From: a candidate division FCPU426 bacterium
GTDB lineage: Bacteria > Oederibacteriota > PGYV01 > Palsa-1178
Direction of reading: 5' to 3'
Length of the DNA stretch: 9,544 bases
NCBI GenBank assembly: GCA_003167475.1
Contig: PMTB01000159.1
Span: forward strand, 1 to 9,544
A program made the position numbers and the translations under genes. This document shows, piece by piece, positions 1-6,873 of this stretch. Positions within the stretch are counted from its first letter, which is position 1, and each line of letters begins with the position of its first letter. The notes under the pieces are model-generated. The model was given only the letters and a program-made list of their open reading frames with translations, was not told the origin of the DNA and made no database searches.

Positions 1-970
1 CCGGAGGGCCAAAAGCCGTGGTAACAGTTATCGAGCTTGGCGAAACATAGTATGGTACATCGAGTGAATCCCCGAGAACCAGGTGGTCGTAGTAAACATA
101 CAAAGTATGCGCTGACGGGTCAAAAGCCGTGGGCGTCGGAGGCGTCTGAAGCCCGATATTGCTGTAATCCGTGTCAGGCGCGTTGATTATGACATCCGAG
201 ACATTTGAAACGCTGAAATACCGCCCTGTCGCAGGTATATACTGGTTGGCAAAATAATTCAACGACAATGATAGGTGGTTTACCCAGTCATTGTGCACGC
301 TTGGAGCGGAACCAAGGCAATCGAGGGTTATTGTCCCGGAAGTCAGCGTGACTGCCCCGTCAAAAAGCGACACAGTCTGTGAAACAGCCGAAGGCGTGCC
401 GTTGTTGGCTCCAAAATTAAGGTAAACATAAAGCCTGAGGTAACTGTAACACTGCCAATTACCCGCAGTCTGGGACAAAGAACTTGCCGCATCAAATGTA
501 ACGGCGGAACTGCAACCCAAATTCTCAAAATTTAACCCATAACCGGGCGGAGTGGCATTCGCGTAATTTGTAAGGTGAATATATTGAGGACAAATTCGGT
601 TTACGCCCGTCCAACCCATCCTCAAAAAGTACTGTCCCCCGACCGTAACAGGCAGCATTGAATTGTCTGTCAGGCTGCTGTTATCATATCCGACCTTTGC
701 TATCGGCGTGGGGTATGCCGCCACAGTTGAATACATTGCCTGCCAACCCGTATAATCCGTATTCCATCCGATTGGCGGATAAGGCACGGTGCCCAAACCA
801 CCTGGGACATCTTCAAATTCATTTACAATATAAGAAGTATAATAACCAGGAAAACCATTGTAATAAGCAAATAAATTTGCCTCTTTGCTTTTAGTGAATA
901 TTGACCCGATTAAACTTACCAAGATAATTACGGCGAGAATTGCCAATGTATAAACATGAGTTTTTTTCAT
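1..970 (-). CDS. Partial exported protein of unknown function (C-terminus beyond left edge)
   Basis: An open frame runs from ATG at 970 leftward off the window: 323 complete codons with no stop. The start is well supported by GAGAGGAG at 978-985, 7 nt upstream, and by a perfect-consensus promoter at 1003-1031. The protein begins MKKTHVYTLAILAVIILV, a short basic segment and a hydrophobic stretch (about residues 7-24), so it should be a signal peptide or membrane anchor. The rest is rich in Tyr, Asn, Thr, Ser and Gly with alternating hydrophobic residues, as in secreted beta-sandwich proteins. Four Cys residues lie in the exported part. A short Pro/Thr element (QTPPTPTAFDP) occurs near residue 280 and a related TTAFGPP lies at the edge. 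I do not recognise a family; a carbohydrate-binding or adhesin-like beta-sandwich is possible but unproven. It is transcribed divergently from the secreted LamG/propeller gene. Confidence 0.8.
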   Translation of the reverse strand, partial: MKKTHVYTLAILAVIILVSLIGSIFTKSKEANLFAYYNGFPGYYTSYIVNEFEDVPGGLGTVPYPPIGWNTDYTGWQAMYSTVAAYPTPIAKVGYDNSSLTDNSMLPVTVGGQYFLRMGWTGVNRICPQYIHLTNYANATPPGYGLNFENLGCSSAVTFDAASSLSQTAGNWQCYSYLRLYVYLNFGANNGTPSAVSQTVSLFDGAVTLTSGTITLDCLGSAPSVHNDWVNHLSLSLNYFANQYIPATGRYFSVSNVSDVIINAPDTDYSNIGLQTPPTPTAFDPSAHTLYVYYDHLVLGDSLDVPYYVSPSSITVTTAFGPP

Positions 971-1002
971 TGTAATGCTCCTCTCATTTTAAGTCCTTTA
1001 TA

Positions 1003-1031
1003 ATTATAATTTAATTTTTCAAGAGTGTCAA
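1003..1031 (-). promoter_or_regulatory. Perfect-consensus sigma70 promoter of the partial exported gene
   Basis: Reading leftward, TTGACA (1026-1031) and TATAAT (1003-1008) are separated by exactly 17 bp, the full consensus in both hexamers. The predicted transcript starts near 996, which leaves a leader of about 26 nt containing the GAGAGGAG ribosome binding site. The -35 box overlaps the GTG (1025) and ATG (1031) that could otherwise be taken as starts of the rightward gene, which argues against those starts. Confidence 0.8.
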
Positions 1032-1172
1032 TGAAAAAAACCTCAATAAACGTTAACGAAATAAAGCGGCATTGTTACTTAAAATATATCGTCAAATCCC
1101 GCAAAAACTTTAGGTATTTGAAACCAGGCTCCGCAAACTTGAAAAAAACTATCAAACTTCCGGAAAGTTATC

Positions 1173-1202
1173 TTGACATACCCCTCCGCAGCATAGTATC
1201 AT
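1173..1202 (+). promoter_or_regulatory. Promoter of the secreted LamG/propeller gene
   Basis: TTGACA (1173-1178) and TATCAT (1197-1202; 5 of 6 consensus) are separated by 18 bp. A transcript starting near 1209 would have a leader of about 47 nt up to TTG 1256. The promoter lies inside the open frame that extends back to 1025, so the frame upstream of it cannot be translated from this transcript. Confidence 0.6.
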
Positions 1203-1243
1203 CAATTGGAAAATATTCATTTCCGTTGAATTCAAACAGCTTT

Positions 1244-1249
1244 GGGAGG
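1244..1249 (+). promoter_or_regulatory. Ribosome binding site that selects the TTG start at 1256
   Basis: GGGAGG, a full Shine-Dalgarno core, ends 6 nt before TTG 1256. The same core with the same 6-nt spacing precedes the LRR lipoprotein gene. The GTG 1025 and ATG 1031 starts have only a weak AAGAG nearby. Confidence 0.7.
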
Positions 1250-1255
1250 CCTATT

Positions 1256-3064
1256 TTGAAACAATTGATATTATTTTTAATGGTTTTGTTTCCGATTTCC
1301 TGTAATGTACAGGCTTATATTTGGCCGGCCGGGGTAAAAGTCGCCCTGGAATTCGAAAATAATACCGTAAATACGGGCAATGGCGTTTATACATTCTCGA
1401 ATACCGGCAACACCCCCTTTTCCACCGCAGTATTTGCGGACGGGACATACTCCGCCGGGATATTCAACAAAGCGGGACAGGGAATCAACGGAGACCAACG
1501 GATCACGGACTATATCAGGACAATACAGTGCAATGTGTATCAGGCATCAAAAGGGACCCCCGAAAACGGATATATTTGGATGATAGATTCGGCCAAAGCT
1601 TCCATGTATATTTACAAGGGAAATTTATATTATTCGGACATTGACAACGGCAATTTAGGACCCTATCATATTTCAAAAAATAAATGGCACCTCCTAACGG
1701 CCAATTATGACGGCGCCGGAGTGGAACTCTTTATGGACGGCTCACGCCTGGGTTCCATGAAATCGCATCAGCCCGGAACGTCTGACGGTGATATTATTTG
1801 TATAGGCCATTATTTCGGCCACGACAGCCAGTTCAACGGATATGTAGATGACTTTATAATGTCAACGGATAATTCACTTGTGGCAAGAATTTTGCCTTTG
1901 AACCCCATAGATACCCCGACACCGGACGCCCAAAAAACAGCCGAAGCAATTCAAACACGGGACGTCCAGGCTGCGGAACGCCGCGAGCAGCACAAGCTTG
2001 CCTTACGCGCCACAAGGACGCAGATTGCCGCGGAAAAAACCCGCATTGCGGTGCTGTCCTTCACCCCCACCCCGGCAGCTGCAATTTCACTTTGCAAAGC
2101 GCCCTTTCCAGCCGTATTTACGCAAAACCCCACTCCTGTTTTTATTCCGGAAACTGCGTACGAGCAGACATTTGTGGGTGAGCCAAATATCATAACCGGG
2201 CCCGACGGACTATTACACATGACATATTCATGCAACGCGTTCGATAAAAAAGGCCTGCAGGAAACCATCGGGCTTGCAACTGCCACAAATCCCGACGGCC
2301 CGTGGAAGAGGTTCGGGAATTCCCCTATTATAGGAGGCGGTTACGGAGGAGTGGATACGGCTTGCGGCATGTCCTCACAGGTGCATATCGGGAATGAATG
2401 GAGGATATATTTCAGCAGGCATATCAGCGGCGCTGTGGAATATGAGACTTCAACCGACGGTTACCATTATACTTATGGCGGGATAGCGCTGTCAACCGAC
2501 CAGTTCATCAGGACCGAATGCAAGCTTGCGCTTCCCACGGATGGTATGGGCGTTTTTTATTCGGGGACACGCCTGATGGGAATGGTCGAAGTGGCCACAG
2601 GCAGCTGCCCTGTATTATCCCAATACGTACTTTGGCTTTGTGAAAGTTATGATAACGGTCTGACATTCAGGCTTAAATCACCCGAGGCCTTAAAGGGCAT
2701 TAATCCTTTTGCCCCCAAGCTTCACCTTTACGCGGGGGGGCGTTCGACGGTTTTGGCCGGCAATCACTGGCACAGCTGGCCGCACGTGGACTATCCGACA
2801 AATATTTACCACAGCGAAAGCAGCGACCTTTATAACTGGAAGTCCGACCCTGTCCCGGTGGTGATCCTGACCGAGCACACATTCGGGCTCAAAGCGTGCA
2901 ACCAGGTCGCAGACACTTGCATAATAGAATACAAGGGCAATACGTACCTGTTTTACGACGCCACCGATAACGTCAACGGAGCAGGCGCAATAGGCTACTC
3001 CGTGTATCACGGCACCCTGGCAATGTATGATGCGTGCGTCAATCCGGACAAAAACGGCAAATAA
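1256..3064 (+). CDS. Secreted LamG-like domain / five-bladed beta-propeller (GH43-like) protein
   Basis: From TTG 1256 this encodes 602 residues. Residues 1-20 form a signal peptide with a hydrophobic core (LILFLMVLF) and likely signal peptidase I cleavage after VQA (residue 20). A Pro at -3 makes the nearby Cys16 a poor lipobox. Residues about 21-205 resemble a LamG/concanavalin-A-like jelly roll: KWHLLTANYDGAGVELFMDG, then FNGYVDDFIM. Residues about 220-270 are a charged Ala/Arg/Gln/Glu-rich, probably helical linker between TPTP motifs. Residues about 300-602 look like a five-bladed propeller of the GH43/GH32/GH130 type, starting GEPNIITGPDG and continuing with GLATATNPDGPWKR. Typical GH43 enzymes have a catalytic Asp at the start of the first blade; here I see Glu-Pro-Asn, so catalytic activity is uncertain. 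Function is inferred as glycan binding or cleavage outside the cytoplasm. The frame is open back to GTG 1025, but promoter, ribosome binding site and signal peptide all favour 1256. Confidence 0.75.
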   Translation: MKQLILFLMVLFPISCNVQAYIWPAGVKVALEFENNTVNTGNGVYTFSNTGNTPFSTAVFADGTYSAGIFNKAGQGINGDQRITDYIRTIQCNVYQASKGTPENGYIWMIDSAKASMYIYKGNLYYSDIDNGNLGPYHISKNKWHLLTANYDGAGVELFMDGSRLGSMKSHQPGTSDGDIICIGHYFGHDSQFNGYVDDFIMSTDNSLVARILPLNPIDTPTPDAQKTAEAIQTRDVQAAERREQHKLALRATRTQIAAEKTRIAVLSFTPTPAAAISLCKAPFPAVFTQNPTPVFIPETAYEQTFVGEPNIITGPDGLLHMTYSCNAFDKKGLQETIGLATATNPDGPWKRFGNSPIIGGGYGGVDTACGMSSQVHIGNEWRIYFSRHISGAVEYETSTDGYHYTYGGIALSTDQFIRTECKLALPTDGMGVFYSGTRLMGMVEVATGSCPVLSQYVLWLCESYDNGLTFRLKSPEALKGINPFAPKLHLYAGGRSTVLAGNHWHSWPHVDYPTNIYHSESSDLYNWKSDPVPVVILTEHTFGLKACNQVADTCIIEYKGNTYLFYDATDNVNGAGAIGYSVYHGTLAMYDACVNPDKNGK

Positions 3065-3069
3065 ACCCG

Positions 3070-3097
3070 GTAAAAGTGCATTGACTGAAACTTTTAC
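3070..3097. repeat. Inverted repeat centred on a -35 box
   Basis: GTAAAAGT (3070-3077) and ACTTTTAC (3090-3097) are perfect 8-bp arms around 12 bp. Their centre coincides with the centre of the predicted -35 hexamer (3081-3086). It could be an operator for a dimeric regulator. A weak AT-rich hairpin at the end of the preceding gene is the alternative; no U-tract follows, so a terminator is less likely. Confidence 0.4.
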
Positions 3098-3109
3098 ATC
3101 TGTTATCAT
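3081..3109 (+). promoter_or_regulatory. Extended -10 promoter of the interrupted methyltransferase, probably leaderless
   Basis: TTGACT (3081-3086) and TATCAT (3104-3109) are 17 bp apart, with a TG one base before the -10 (TGTTATCAT), the extended -10 form. Transcription would begin about 7 nt later, at or next to ATG 3116. No Shine-Dalgarno sequence precedes that ATG, which fits a leaderless message. Confidence 0.6.
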
Positions 3110-3115
3110 GGCTGC

Positions 3116-4042
3116 ATGATAACACAACTTCTCAAGGATAAATTGGCGTGCCCTTCCTGCATGGGGCCGCTGCGGTTTGATAATGACTCCATAAAATGCC
3201 TCTCGTGCGGGGCAGTATATGAAGTGATCGACGGCATTCCCATCATGCTGCCCGCTGACATAAAAAAACAATCGGACAAGGAAAGCGCGTTTTGGGAGGA
3301 TTACTGGGGCAAAACCCCGATGCACGACATCGCGGAAGTGCCCAAGCAGGCCGATATCATAAGCGTGACCGACCATGTTGTCCCGCTTTGGGACAAGTAT
3401 GGCAAGGATTGCTTTTTTGAGGCGGGTTGCGGCACGGGCCGCCTGCTTTATCTGCTGGCAAAAAAAGGGATCAATGTCATAGGTTATGACAACTCCCCCG
3501 CAGCCCTCAAATACACTGCGAGGTTTTTAAAGGCCGCCGGTGTGTCCAATTACCACCTCGTCTGCGGGGATATGCGTTATCTTCCCTTTAAAGACAATAC
3601 CCTCGGCATGATCTACGGCGGCGGTTCCATAGAGCATTTCGACGGCCAGCAAAAAGCCATAAATTAAATGCACAGGGCCCTGCTTCCCGGGTCGGTGCTC
3701 ACTCTTACTTATCCGTACATATCCATATCCACGCTTACCTACCGCCAGCTCTTCGGGAACATACCCGATGTGCCGGTGCTGAAGCAGTTTTTCAGGTTCA
3801 TGCATGAAACTGTTTTCAGGAAAAAATTCATGATATTCGGGTATGAAAAATCATTTACCATCTCAAAAATGCAGGGATTTTACAAAAAAAGCGGTTTCAA
3901 AAATATTTACTCCGGCTTGTTTGACACTTACCTCGAAATGACATTCATAAAGAACCCTAAAATGAAGGATTTTCTGCGCAAACTTTCACGCTTTCAGCCC
4001 TTTTGGCCCATGGTCCACACAACCGGCGTAAAAGAACTTTAA
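3116..4042 (+). pseudogene. SAM-dependent methyltransferase with N-terminal zinc ribbon, interrupted by in-frame TAA
   Basis: Two open stretches (3116-3667, 183 codons; 3668-4042, 124 codons) lie in the same frame, separated only by TAA at 3665-3667. Together they make about 307 residues of one methyltransferase. Residues 12-31 form a Trm112-like zinc ribbon (C12, C15, C28, C31). Motif I is EAGCGTG (102-108), the acidic motif II residue is D125, and GDMRYLPF with GGGSIEHF follow. Just after the stop comes MHRALLPGSVLTLTYPY, the strand that normally continues this fold. The intact methyltransferase at 7050-7730 has TEAKRVLKADGIFILTTPN there, and its Glu aligns with the TAA, so a single GAA-to-TAA change explains the break. 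The second half has no ribosome binding site of its own. It is probably a recent pseudogene; a sequencing error or readthrough cannot be excluded. Its intact relatives would methylate a sugar, lipid or other small molecule; the substrate is unknown. Confidence 0.75.
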
Positions 4043-4102
4043 AGCCGCCTCAAACCTCTCCCCTTAAGTAACAGTATTTATATTCTGTTGCCTGAATGGC
4101 AC

Positions 4103-5131
4103 TTACGGTGTTGGAGTGGGCGTCGGGGTTACGGAAAATGTGGCTGTAGCTGTCGGCGTCAATGTTATCGTCGGAGTTATTGTCTTGGTCGGTGTCAATG
4201 TTATCGTCGGAGTCACTGTATATGTCGGGGAAGCAGAAAACACAGGCGTCGCCGACAGTGTGGGAGAACATGTCCTGGTGGCAGTCAATGTTTTCGTAAA
4301 GACAATTGTCGGGGTACTTGTCGAAGTTACCGTTATAGTCGCGGTGGTGGTTCCGTAAAATACTGTACAATGATAAACTGAAACGAGCGTATTGATATCC
4401 GTCAGAGCCTGTGTGCTTAGCGGATTATATGTCAGGTCGATTACCATATATTTGGGAGTGCTCGCGGCCGCATTTGTCACAAGCGCGCTTATGTCGCTTA
4501 TGTTGTCGTGTTTCAAATTAAGATCCGTAAGTTTCGTGCAAACCCCGAGGGGCCCGATGTCGCTCAGGCTGGTGGACGTTAAGGTCAATGACTGCAGTTT
4601 AACGCAGTATGCCAGGGGGCTTATATCGGTGATGCTGTTTACCTCAAGATACAACTGCGTAAGATTCACGCAATATTCAAGCCCGCTTAAATTACTCACA
4701 AAATCTATAAAATTTGGGAGATTCCCCAGCGTGGTAATTGTCCTTAAATCACAATCGGTGAGCGCGCCTGTGGGTTTTCCAAGCATCTGGCGTATACCTG
4801 CGTCCAGGTTAGGATCGGGTATGGTCACATCTATACAACCTGGCGTTAGAGTGGGCGTGGATGTCTGCGCAATTGTCTGCGTGAGTGTCGGGGACTGGAT
4901 AATCGTAGACGGCGTCGGGGTTATTGACGCGTCGAGTACTGTTTTAGTCGGGCTTGGTGTTGCGCTGATAGTGTCCGTGTCCGTGGCTGTGCCCGTGATC
5001 ATAATCCGCGTCTGGGTAACGGATATGACCGGGGTGTTTGTGTCTACCCCCGGAGCCACCGGATTTTTTTTATTATTGCAGGATACGGATAAAAACAAAA
5101 GCATAAATATCACTATGGTTTTTTTGCTCAT
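4103..5131 (-). CDS. LRR lipoprotein with Thr/Pro-rich segments on both sides
   Basis: 342 residues from ATG 5131, preceded by AAGGGAGG (5138-5145) at 6 nt and by a TATAAT promoter. The N-terminus MSKKTIVIFMLLFLSVSC is a lipoprotein signal with Cys18 as the likely lipidated residue; Ser at -3 is allowed by the broad lipobox pattern but is not the preferred Leu. Residues about 30-97 are Thr/Pro/Ser-rich. Residues 104-129 (IPDPNLDAGIRQMLGKPTG) match the N-terminal cap of internalin-like LRR proteins. LRRs follow with a strict 22-residue period (SGLEYCVNL, SPLAYCVKL, GPLGVCTKL), placing Cys154, Cys176 and Cys198 at equivalent positions. Residues about 261-342 are a Thr/Pro-rich tail ending TPTPTPTP with no sorting signal or membrane segment. 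The role is probably surface adhesion or protein-protein interaction; the ligand is unknown. It is convergent with the interrupted methyltransferase. Confidence 0.85.
   Translation of the reverse strand: MSKKTIVIFMLLFLSVSCNNKKNPVAPGVDTNTPVISVTQTRIMITGTATDTDTISATPSPTKTVLDASITPTPSTIIQSPTLTQTIAQTSTPTLTPGCIDVTIPDPNLDAGIRQMLGKPTGALTDCDLRTITTLGNLPNFIDFVSNLSGLEYCVNLTQLYLEVNSITDISPLAYCVKLQSLTLTSTSLSDIGPLGVCTKLTDLNLKHDNISDISALVTNAAASTPKYMVIDLTYNPLSTQALTDINTLVSVYHCTVFYGTTTATITVTSTSTPTIVFTKTLTATRTCSPTLSATPVFSASPTYTVTPTITLTPTKTITPTITLTPTATATFSVTPTPTPTP
4152..4213 (-). repeat. 36-nt tandem repeat in the Thr/Pro tail of the LRR lipoprotein
   Basis: A 26-nt unit at 4152-4177 recurs at 4188-4213 with one mismatch, a period of 36 nt or 12 codons. 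It encodes TPTITLTPTKTI followed by TPTITLTP. The whole tail-coding region (4106-4351) is low-complexity, so slippage could change its length in multiples of 12 residues without shifting frame. Confidence 0.75.
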
Positions 5132-5155
5132 TTATTACCTCCCTTATATAATCAT

Positions 5156-5184
5156 ATTATACCGATTATTTAAAGGAAAAGCAA
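5156..5184 (-). promoter_or_regulatory. Promoter of the LRR lipoprotein gene
   Basis: Reading leftward, TTGCTT (5179-5184) and a perfect TATAAT (5156-5161) are 17 bp apart. Transcription would begin near 5149, giving a leader of about 18 nt with the GGGAGG site. The whole promoter lies within the 57-nt gap after the radical SAM gene's stop, so the lipoprotein can be expressed independently of the genes upstream. Confidence 0.6.
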
Positions 5185-5188
5185 GTTA

Positions 5189-6796
5189 TTACCGTTTTTT
5201 TAATGCGCTTTTGGGGCGTTTATAAAGCAGTGTCCCCATCGATTTCTTCCTGAACATGCCAAAAGACAGGAAATTCTTAAATATCATGTTCATTCCGGAC
5301 AACGCGATCTTTATCATATATAAAAAATCCTCAAATGAGCGTATCTTTCTGAGTAAAATAAGAGGGTTCAGTATATATGACACCGCTTTGTGTAACATAA
5401 AACCCCTGAAAGCCTCCATCTGGAGTTTTTTCAGTTCATCAGCGGTGAGGTATTTTGTGGCAAAGCCGCCTCCGCTCATGGACCTGAATATCTGCGAATA
5501 TTTCTCGTCGTCAAGCCAGTTGTCGGTAAAAACGGCGTCGAAATTGAGTATTCCCTCTTTTTTGAAGTACTCGTAAACATCTGAAGTGACAAACGGGGCC
5601 AGCAGGAAGAACAGGGCAAAATCGGTCCCCGAAGTCTTTGCGAAATTCACCGTATCCATGATCTGCTCTTTGGTCTCGTATGGGAACCCGAGGATATTTG
5701 TGCATATGGTCCACATTCCTATCTTATTGGCGTACCTGATGAGCGCCTGAGCCTGGGCCACGGGGTACGGCTTGCCGATGAATTTTTTGGTTTCCTCATT
5801 GGCGGATTCTATCCCGAAAGTGACCCGGTAACAACCCGCTTTTTTCATAAGGTCCAGCGTGTCGTTATCGAGAGTCCAGTAGGCTATGCCGTTCGGCGTG
5901 GTCCATTTGACGTCAATTTTTCTTTTGATGATCTCTGTGCATATCTCGTGCCATCTTTTTTTATTTATGGATACGCTGTCGTCAAGGAACGATATTTCCC
6001 TTATGCCGTGCTTTTTTACGAGGAGTTCCACTTCATCGACCGTGTTCTGCGCGCTCCTGGCCCTCCATGTCCTGCCCCATACCGCCTTCACCGTGCAAAA
6101 AACGCACCTGCCGGGACAGCCCCTGCTTGTCATCATCCCTATAAGCGGATAGCGCATGACATACGGTGAGTTTTCCACCGGATTGGAATAGGCTTTGACA
6201 TTCAGCAGGGAATAATCCGGCATAGGCAGTACATCAAGGTCTTTGATCAATTCCCTGTCCGGGTTGCGCATGACGACCCCGGATGAATCCTTATATGACA
6301 ATCCATTTACCTTTGAAAAGTCGCCGTTTCCCGCAAGCACCAGCGCGCATAGTTCAAGCATGGTCAGTTCGCCCTCCCCCCTGACCACAAAATCAAATGC
6401 CGCTTCCTTGAGAATGCTGTCCGCGAATATGGTGGCATGATTGCCTCCAAGCGCGACTTTTATCGCGGGATTTACCTTTTTAATAAGTTTGGCAATCTCA
6501 ACTATGTCCCAAAAATATACGGTGAAAAGGCACCCTATGCCTATCACCGCCGGATTTTCCTTCAATATTATGGCGGTTATTTCCTCGTCTGTCAGCCCGC
6601 ACCTTATCTTTCCATTATCCAGATATTTTGCGTTTTTCAGGTCAAATATGCCCAGCTCGTATATTTTACAGTCCATGCCTTTGCTGTTGAGGTATGAAGC
6701 GAGATAAAGCAGGTTTATCGGCAGCGTGGCATTGACATATTCCGGAGCTTCCTGTTTTGACGAGAAAAACTGATTGAAAAGCAGCACTTTTGCCAA
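5189..6796 (-). CDS. B12-binding-domain radical SAM protein
   Basis: 535 residues from TTG 6796, chosen because GAGG (6804-6807) lies 7 nt upstream and the protein starts at the first strand of the domain (AKVLLFNQFF). Residues 1-150 look like a cobalamin-binding Rossmann domain: LPINLLYLASYL, VIGIGCLF, VALGGNHATIFADSIL and VVRGEGE. The radical SAM core begins near residue 213, and SRGCPGRCVFC supplies the CxxxCxxC cluster ligands C227, C231 and C234. Later core motifs are ISFLDDSVS, VTFGIESANEETKKFIGK and ILGFPYETKEQI. A basic C-terminal region (about 440-535) is unassigned. The layout matches the B12-dependent class that includes methyltransferases and the BchE/HpnJ groups; the substrate cannot be read from the sequence. 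Two tandem TAA codons end the gene. It has its own promoter and a leader of about 205 nt carrying a large palindrome. Confidence 0.9.
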   Translation of the reverse strand: MAKVLLFNQFFSSKQEAPEYVNATLPINLLYLASYLNSKGMDCKIYELGIFDLKNAKYLDNGKIRCGLTDEEITAIILKENPAVIGIGCLFTVYFWDIVEIAKLIKKVNPAIKVALGGNHATIFADSILKEAAFDFVVRGEGELTMLELCALVLAGNGDFSKVNGLSYKDSSGVVMRNPDRELIKDLDVLPMPDYSLLNVKAYSNPVENSPYVMRYPLIGMMTSRGCPGRCVFCTVKAVWGRTWRARSAQNTVDEVELLVKKHGIREISFLDDSVSINKKRWHEICTEIIKRKIDVKWTTPNGIAYWTLDNDTLDLMKKAGCYRVTFGIESANEETKKFIGKPYPVAQAQALIRYANKIGMWTICTNILGFPYETKEQIMDTVNFAKTSGTDFALFFLLAPFVTSDVYEYFKKEGILNFDAVFTDNWLDDEKYSQIFRSMSGGGFATKYLTADELKKLQMEAFRGFMLHKAVSYILNPLILLRKIRSFEDFLYMIKIALSGMNMIFKNFLSFGMFRKKSMGTLLYKRPKSALKKR

Positions 6797-6803
6797 GATA
6801 TAA

Positions 6804-6807
6804 CCTC
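6804..6807 (-). promoter_or_regulatory. Ribosome binding site for the TTG start at 6796
   Basis: GAGG within ACGAGGTTATATC lies 7 nt before TTG 6796. The start would move the domain boundary if placed elsewhere: the conserved first strand KVLLFNQ begins two residues after this TTG. Confidence 0.55.
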
Positions 6808-6873
6808 GTTTTTTTATTTTATAAATTTATTATGACGCTGCCGGAAAATCTCTAAAATTCATGTAATTCTTTA

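Noticed and set aside
658..894. 78-codon plus-strand frame
   Set aside because: It is antisense to the partial exported protein, which has a signal peptide, ribosome binding site and consensus promoter; the small frame has none.
1031..1255. In-frame upstream extension, or a separate small gene, before the LamG/propeller protein
   Set aside because: No good ribosome binding site precedes ATG 1031, it overlaps the divergent promoter, and a promoter and Shine-Dalgarno site for the downstream start lie within it. The translation is basic and not recognised.
2690..3376. 228-codon open frame on the minus strand
   Set aside because: It lies antisense to the propeller end and the start of the methyltransferase, spans the intergenic promoter, and its translation has no recognisable motif. 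The sense frames carry clear domain motifs.
4068..4091. Possible terminator between the two convergent genes
   Set aside because: GTAACAG (4068-4074) can pair with CTGTTGC (4085-4091) as a 7-bp stem with one G-T pair, but no U-tract follows on either strand, so I do not call it a terminator.
4152..4213. CRISPR-like or regulatory tandem repeat
   Set aside because: The repeat is in frame with and fully explained by the 12-residue Thr/Pro repeat of the lipoprotein tail.
4116..4358. Val/Gly repeat frame on the plus strand
   Set aside because: The VGV pattern is the complement of ACN/CCN codons in the Thr/Pro tail of the lipoprotein.
4392..5225. 277-codon open frame on the plus strand
   Set aside because: It is the antisense of the LRR lipoprotein gene, crosses that gene's promoter and ribosome binding site, and its repetitive hydrophobic translation follows from the LRR and Thr codons on the other strand.
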